This document shows positions 5,731 to 8,636 of a stretch of 8,636 bases of DNA, one piece after another. The stretch is from an uncultured Caulobacterales bacterium. GTDB lineage: Bacteria; Pseudomonadota; Alphaproteobacteria; Caulobacterales; Caulobacteraceae. The position numbers and the translations under genes are program-made. Each line of letters begins with the position of its first letter. Within the stretch, counting starts at the first letter, position 1. A model generated the notes under the pieces. It ran no database searches. It was given only the letters and a program-made list of their open reading frames with translations, and was not told the origin of the DNA. Location of the stretch: NCBI GenBank assembly GCA_903889785.1, contig CAISYT010000237.1, forward strand, positions 1-8,636. The letters are read 5' to 3'.

Positions 5731-5759
5731 CTTAAACCCCGGCGAGATCACCGTTTAGG
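5731..5759. terminator. Possible bidirectional terminator between convergent genes
   Basis: CTTAAAC (5731-5737) can pair with GTTTAGG (5753-5759) with one G-T pair and a 15-nt loop. It occupies the short gap between the convergent serine hydrolase and RusA genes, where a shared terminator would be expected. The stem is A/T-rich and the loop large, so support is weak. Confidence 0.25.
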
Positions 5760-5762
5760 ACG

Positions 5763-6164
5763 TCAGTCAGGCGCGGCCGAGACCTTCTCTATACGGATCA
5801 GGATGCGCTCGCGCTCGCCGGCGCGGCGCTCGACCAGCAGGCGGCTAACCTGCGCGTCGTCGTGGAAGGCGTAGCCCTTGATGGCATCGAGAATGGCCTT
5901 GGCCAGGTTATCCAGATCGAGCCAGGGCGGATCACCGGTGTATTCCATGCCGATGGAAACGCTGAAGTCGCCAAACGCTGGCCGACTGCCGCGCCAGGTG
6001 GTGCGGAAGAATTCGCGGATCAGCGGCTTGTAAAAACGGCCTTGGGTGGTCAAGCCATCGACGGTGATTTCCAGCCCGCCGGGGATTTCCCGCGCGCGGA
6101 CCTTGCCGTGGGCAATCCATTCATCGGTTCGCAGGGCCAAGCGCCAATCTTTCAACAGCGACAA
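5763..6164 (-). CDS. RusA-like crossover junction endodeoxyribonuclease
   Basis: This 133-residue protein matches the RusA family of Holliday junction resolvases, Mg-dependent dimeric nucleases that cut four-way junctions. The signature occupies residues 82-107: LDLDNLAKAILDAI, then GYAFHDDAQV. Asp83, Asp85, Lys89 and the Asp102-Asp103 pair correspond to the catalytic acidic residues and lysine of E. coli RusA as I recall them. Length fits the family (about 120-140). The start is uncertain: TTG at 6162-6164 is the first possible codon after an in-frame TAG (6168-6170) and no good ribosome binding site is visible; a TTG at 6153-6155 is an alternative. RusA genes are mostly carried by prophages, but no phage genes are visible here; it sits alone, convergent to the hydrolase gene and divergent from msrP. 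It could be a domesticated or housekeeping copy. The overlapping plus-strand frame has no such motif. Confidence 0.82.
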   Translation of the reverse strand: MSLLKDWRLALRTDEWIAHGKVRAREIPGGLEITVDGLTTQGRFYKPLIREFFRTTWRGSRPAFGDFSVSIGMEYTGDPPWLDLDNLAKAILDAIKGYAFHDDAQVSRLLVERRAGERERILIRIEKVSAAPD

Positions 6165-6200
6165 ACTCTAGCCGCTTATGCATCATAGTGTGGCGCGATA

Positions 6201-6205
6201 GGGAG
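6201..6205 (+). promoter_or_regulatory. Ribosome binding site of msrP
   Basis: GGGAG at 6201-6205, 8 nt before the ATG at 6214, supports that start. The 49-nt divergent gap to the RusA gene must also hold the msrP promoter; I could not assign boxes with confidence. Confidence 0.6.
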
Positions 6206-6213
6206 TCTCTCCG

Positions 6214-7146
6214 ATGCTAATCCGTCATGCTGCTGACCTGAGCGAGAACGACGTCACCGACCAGGGGCTGTATCGTCGCCGCCGCGAGTTCATGACCGGT
6301 GGCATCGCCATGGGCTCGGCCGGACTACTGGGGCTGCCGGAACTGGCCAGGGCCGCACCGCTGACTACGGTGAAAAGCGCTTATACCGTCGACGAGCCCT
6401 TGACCCCCAAGGATGCCGTAAGCGGCTACAACAACTTCTATGAGTTTGGCACGGACAAGGATGAACCGGCCAAGAACGCCGGCTCGCTAAAGCCCCGCCC
6501 CTGGACCGTCGTCGTCGATGGGCTCTGCGCCAAGCCGCAGCGGTTCGATATCGACGCCCTAATCAAGCGCTTCCCGATCGAGGAGCGGATCTATCGCCAC
6601 CGCTGCGTCGAAGCCTGGTCCATGGTCATACCGTGGAACGGATTCGCCCTGGCCGCGCTTCTCAACGCCGTGCAACCCACCGCCAAGGCCAAGTTCGTTA
6701 GCTTTACCACCCTGCTAGATCCCAAGCAGATGCCCGGGCAAAACGAGAACTACGTGCCCTGGCCCTACCGCGAGGGCCTGCGGCTGGACGAAGCCATGAA
6801 TCCGCTGACCCTTCTGGCGGTTGGCCTCTATGGCGAGACCTTGCCCAACCAGAACGGCGCGCCGATCCGGCTGGTGGTGCCCTGGAAATACGGCTTCAAG
6901 GGTGCCAAATCGATCGTCAAAATAAGCTTGGTCGAAAACCAGCCCCAGACCAGCTGGAACATGATCAACGCGCGCGAATATGGCTTCTATTCAAATGTAA
7001 ATCCGGCCGTCGACCATCCGCGCTGGAGCCAGGCGAGCGAACGCCGCATCGGCGACTTCTTCCGCCACAAGACCCTGCCCTTCAACGGCTACGCCGATCA
7101 GGTCGTCAAGCTCTATACCGGCATGGACCTGAAGCGGTTCTATTGA
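6214..7146 (+). CDS. msrP: Protein-methionine-sulfoxide reductase catalytic subunit MsrP
   Basis: MsrP (YedY) is the periplasmic molybdopterin enzyme that reduces methionine sulfoxide in oxidised envelope proteins. The 310-residue protein has a Tat signal: RRRREFM at residues 21-27, a hydrophobic stretch (GGIAMGSAGLLGLP) and a cleavage site near ARA-AP (residue 48). The N-terminal extension before the arginines, ending SENDVT, is also found in E. coli MsrP. The mature part has the conserved blocks SGYNNFYEFGTDK, IYRHRCVEAWSMV with Cys131 as molybdenum ligand, GAPIRLVVPWKYGFKG, and VDHPRWSQASER. Export as a folded cofactor-loaded protein fits the Tat motif. msrQ follows after 4 nt, so the two are one operon. 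E. coli msrPQ is under a HprSR two-component system; no such regulator is visible here. Length and motifs are complete. Confidence 0.97.
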   Translation: MLIRHAADLSENDVTDQGLYRRRREFMTGGIAMGSAGLLGLPELARAAPLTTVKSAYTVDEPLTPKDAVSGYNNFYEFGTDKDEPAKNAGSLKPRPWTVVVDGLCAKPQRFDIDALIKRFPIEERIYRHRCVEAWSMVIPWNGFALAALLNAVQPTAKAKFVSFTTLLDPKQMPGQNENYVPWPYREGLRLDEAMNPLTLLAVGLYGETLPNQNGAPIRLVVPWKYGFKGAKSIVKISLVENQPQTSWNMINAREYGFYSNVNPAVDHPRWSQASERRIGDFFRHKTLPFNGYADQVVKLYTGMDLKRFY

Positions 7147-7150
7147 TCGC

Positions 7151-7771
7151 ATGAACAAGCGGCTGATCTACATCGCCGTTTGGTTGGCTTTGCTCGCGCC
7201 CCTGCCGGCAGTGATCGTCTTTGGCGTCACCGCCTTTAACCCGATCGAATATATCGAGCGCAATCTCGGTCTATGGGGCCTGCGCTTTCTGATCCTTGGC
7301 CTGGTCATCACACCGATGGCGCGGATTTTCCGTCGGCCGACGCTGATCTGCTACCGGCGCACCGTGGGCCTGTTCGCCTTCACCTACGTGCTGCTGCATT
7401 GGCTGAGCTACATCGTGCTCGACCTTTACTTCGACTGGCCGGTGATCCTGAAGGACATCTATAAGCGGCCTTTCATCACCATCGGCATGGCCGCCTTCGT
7501 GGCCCTCATTCCCCTAGCCGTGACCTCCACCGATGCCCTGCGCCGCAGGCTGGGGCCAGTTATATGGGAGCGGTTGCACCAGCTGATCTATCTGATCGTG
7601 CCGGCGGGGCTCGTGCACTATTGGCTTATGGTCAAGGCGGATCACCGCTCGCAGTTGGTCTATGGCGCAATCATCATCGCCCTACTGGCGTGGCGCATCG
7701 TCGACAAGACGCAAGCCGCAGCGCGCCGCCGGGTACGAGCGGCGGAAAAGGCCGCACGAACGGCCGCCTAG
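7151..7771 (+). CDS. msrQ: Heme-binding membrane subunit MsrQ
   Basis: MsrQ (YedZ) is the inner-membrane b-type heme protein that passes electrons from the respiratory chain or a flavin reductase to MsrP. The 206-residue protein has about six hydrophobic segments (starting near residues 7, 44, 74, 108, 143 and 170). Three histidines match the heme-ligand pattern of E. coli MsrQ: His83 in VLLHWLSY, His143 in ERLHQLIYL and His156 in LVHYWL; the 60 and 13 residue spacings equal those I recall for E. coli (91, 151, 164). The KRPFITIGMAAF and LAVTSTDALRRRLG segments are also conserved. The tail (residues 188-206) is rich in Ala, Arg and Lys and lies in the cytoplasm by the positive-inside rule. 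It starts 4 nt after the msrP stop, with no strong ribosome binding site, implying coupled translation. Confidence 0.96.
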   Translation: MNKRLIYIAVWLALLAPLPAVIVFGVTAFNPIEYIERNLGLWGLRFLILGLVITPMARIFRRPTLICYRRTVGLFAFTYVLLHWLSYIVLDLYFDWPVILKDIYKRPFITIGMAAFVALIPLAVTSTDALRRRLGPVIWERLHQLIYLIVPAGLVHYWLMVKADHRSQLVYGAIIIALLAWRIVDKTQAAARRRVRAAEKAARTAA

Positions 7772-7792
7772 ACCGGCCCGGGCCTGTGCGCC

Positions 7793-8636
7793 TTAACCCC
7801 GCATATAGAGGTCGATGATCGACCCAAGGTCATTTTCGGTACATTCATCCGACTTTTCCGGCACCGCCAGGGGATCGGGATTGAGCCGACGAACGAAGGT
7901 TTCGGTCGTCCACGGCTCGGCCAGGACTTCCGGATCATCGACCGTGAATTGATAGAACAGCAGATCGCCCTGCCGACGCAGGCGCTCCGTCACCTTCATC
8001 GCGGCGGTATGGAAATATCCAGCCCAGTTCAGCCAGGTGGCGTCGTTGAAGCCCACCGACTCTATAAGCATGGTGTCGCCATCCCAATGGCCCAGTGGCA
8101 TGCCCAGGGCGAAGGAATAGTCGCTATCGCTCTCCGGCCTTGCGCGGCCATCGGTTGGCACCACCCGCACCAAGGCACCGGCATAGGCGACGTTCATCGT
8201 CCAAAGCTCCTTCGGCGTCTGGATAATGCGCAGCGGCGCGCCCTGACGCGGAACGCCGGCGGCGAAACAGCGGAACACCGGGTCGACATCGACCTTGCTG
8301 AAATCAAGATCGCGGACCTTTTGCCAGTATTCAGGCTTGTAGATCGGCTTGTTGCGATAGGAGCCCTTCTGCAAAACGAACTGATCGGGCTCGAAGGTTC
8401 CGCGCCGACGCAGGGCATAGGGCTCTGCGGGCGAGGGGAAGCCGCCGTTCCATTGTCCGTTCAGGTCAGGATGCCCGTCGGCCAAACGCGGCGTGGGGAG
8501 ACTGGATTTGGCCTGCTGGAAGAAGGCATCGGCCGGATCGATCCGGCGGGCCGGCGGTGCCCAACCATCGGCTGGTGCTGGCGGGGGGCTCGCCGCAGCG
8601 ACCGTCGCAGGGTGCGGCAATTCAGCCGGAACCGGA
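7793..8636 (-). CDS. Uncharacterised, probably secreted protein (N-terminus outside window)
   Basis: The frame is open to the last base of the window; the TTG at 8618-8620 is unlikely to be the true start because the upstream codons are open and the first 30 visible residues are an Ala/Pro-rich linker (AAASPPPAPADGWAPPARR), as after a signal peptide. I do not know a named function. About 280 residues are visible with motifs seen in a large group of uncharacterised secreted proteins from Proteobacteria and Acidobacteria: TPRLADGHPDLNGQWNG, YKPEYWQKVRDLDF, PVFRCFAAGVPRQG, MPLGHWDGDTMLIESVGFND, TERLRRQGD and a closing VDDPEVLAEPWTTETF. These aromatic and Asp/Gly-rich blocks suggest a beta-rich fold. 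It converges on msrQ with a 21-nt gap. Family recognition is moderately sure; function is not assigned. Confidence 0.8.
   Translation of the reverse strand, partial: PVPAELPHPATVAAASPPPAPADGWAPPARRIDPADAFFQQAKSSLPTPRLADGHPDLNGQWNGGFPSPAEPYALRRRGTFEPDQFVLQKGSYRNKPIYKPEYWQKVRDLDFSKVDVDPVFRCFAAGVPRQGAPLRIIQTPKELWTMNVAYAGALVRVVPTDGRARPESDSDYSFALGMPLGHWDGDTMLIESVGFNDATWLNWAGYFHTAAMKVTERLRRQGDLLFYQFTVDDPEVLAEPWTTETFVRRLNPDPLAVPEKSDECTENDLGSIIDLYMRG

Noticed and set aside
5324..5758. A 144-residue plus-strand frame overlapping the end of the serine hydrolase
   Set aside because: It is a shifted-frame shadow of the four membrane helices and has no family signal of its own.
5862..6188. A 108-residue plus-strand frame overlapping the RusA gene and the msrP leader
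   Set aside because: The minus strand carries the RusA signature over the same bases, whereas the plus-strand translation has no recognisable motif.
7775..7784. Palindrome GGCCCGGGCC between msrQ and the next convergent gene
   Set aside because: It has no loop and no T-run, so it is not a credible terminator; such palindromes are expected in GC-rich DNA.

Overview
The window looks like a GC-rich alphaproteobacterial chromosome, most likely from the Caulobacterales or a close relative. Three things point there: a circularly permuted two-piece tmRNA gene of the alphaproteobacterial type, an alphaproteobacterial SspB (SspB-alpha) with its C-terminal ClpX-binding tail, and acetolactate synthase and MsrPQ sequences of proteobacterial type. 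The taxonomic placement is inference; no 16S or other marker is present.

Layout. Positions 1-1328 hold the end of ilvB and all of ilvN, the large and small subunits of acetolactate synthase (branched-chain amino acid synthesis). Positions about 1388-1716 hold ssrA (tmRNA) in permuted order: acceptor piece with CCA, short spacer, then coding piece with a readable tag frame. Positions about 1717-2260 are a less GC-rich interval with a 5'-truncated reading frame on the minus strand, probably the remnant of an insertion. Positions 2268-3554 are sspB and a directly abutting gene for a secreted legumain/caspase-fold cysteine peptidase (C13). Positions 3603-5726 encode a large exported serine beta-lactamase-like protein with four C-terminal membrane helices and an altered SxxK motif. 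Positions 5763-6164 (minus) encode a RusA-like Holliday junction resolvase. Positions 6214-7771 are msrP-msrQ, the periplasmic methionine sulfoxide reductase system. Positions 7793-8636 (minus) are the C-terminal part of an uncharacterised, probably secreted protein cut by the window end.

How the genes work together. The most coherent theme is proteolysis and rescue: tmRNA adds the tag (A)ANDNFAEEYAIAA to stalled peptides, and SspB tethers tagged proteins to ClpXP, so the tag source and its adaptor lie about 0.55 kb apart. The C13 peptidase is in the same transcription unit as sspB by its spacing, but it carries a signal peptide and so acts outside the cytoplasm. msrPQ is a self-contained repair pair using electrons passed from the membrane heme protein to the periplasmic molybdoenzyme.

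I see no CRISPR array, complete mobile element, canonical tRNA or rRNA. The points most worth following up are the Lys-to-Glu change in the SxxK motif of the serine hydrolase, the ssrA/sspB interval with its gene remnant and matching 8-bp repeats, and the sspB-C13 peptidase pairing.
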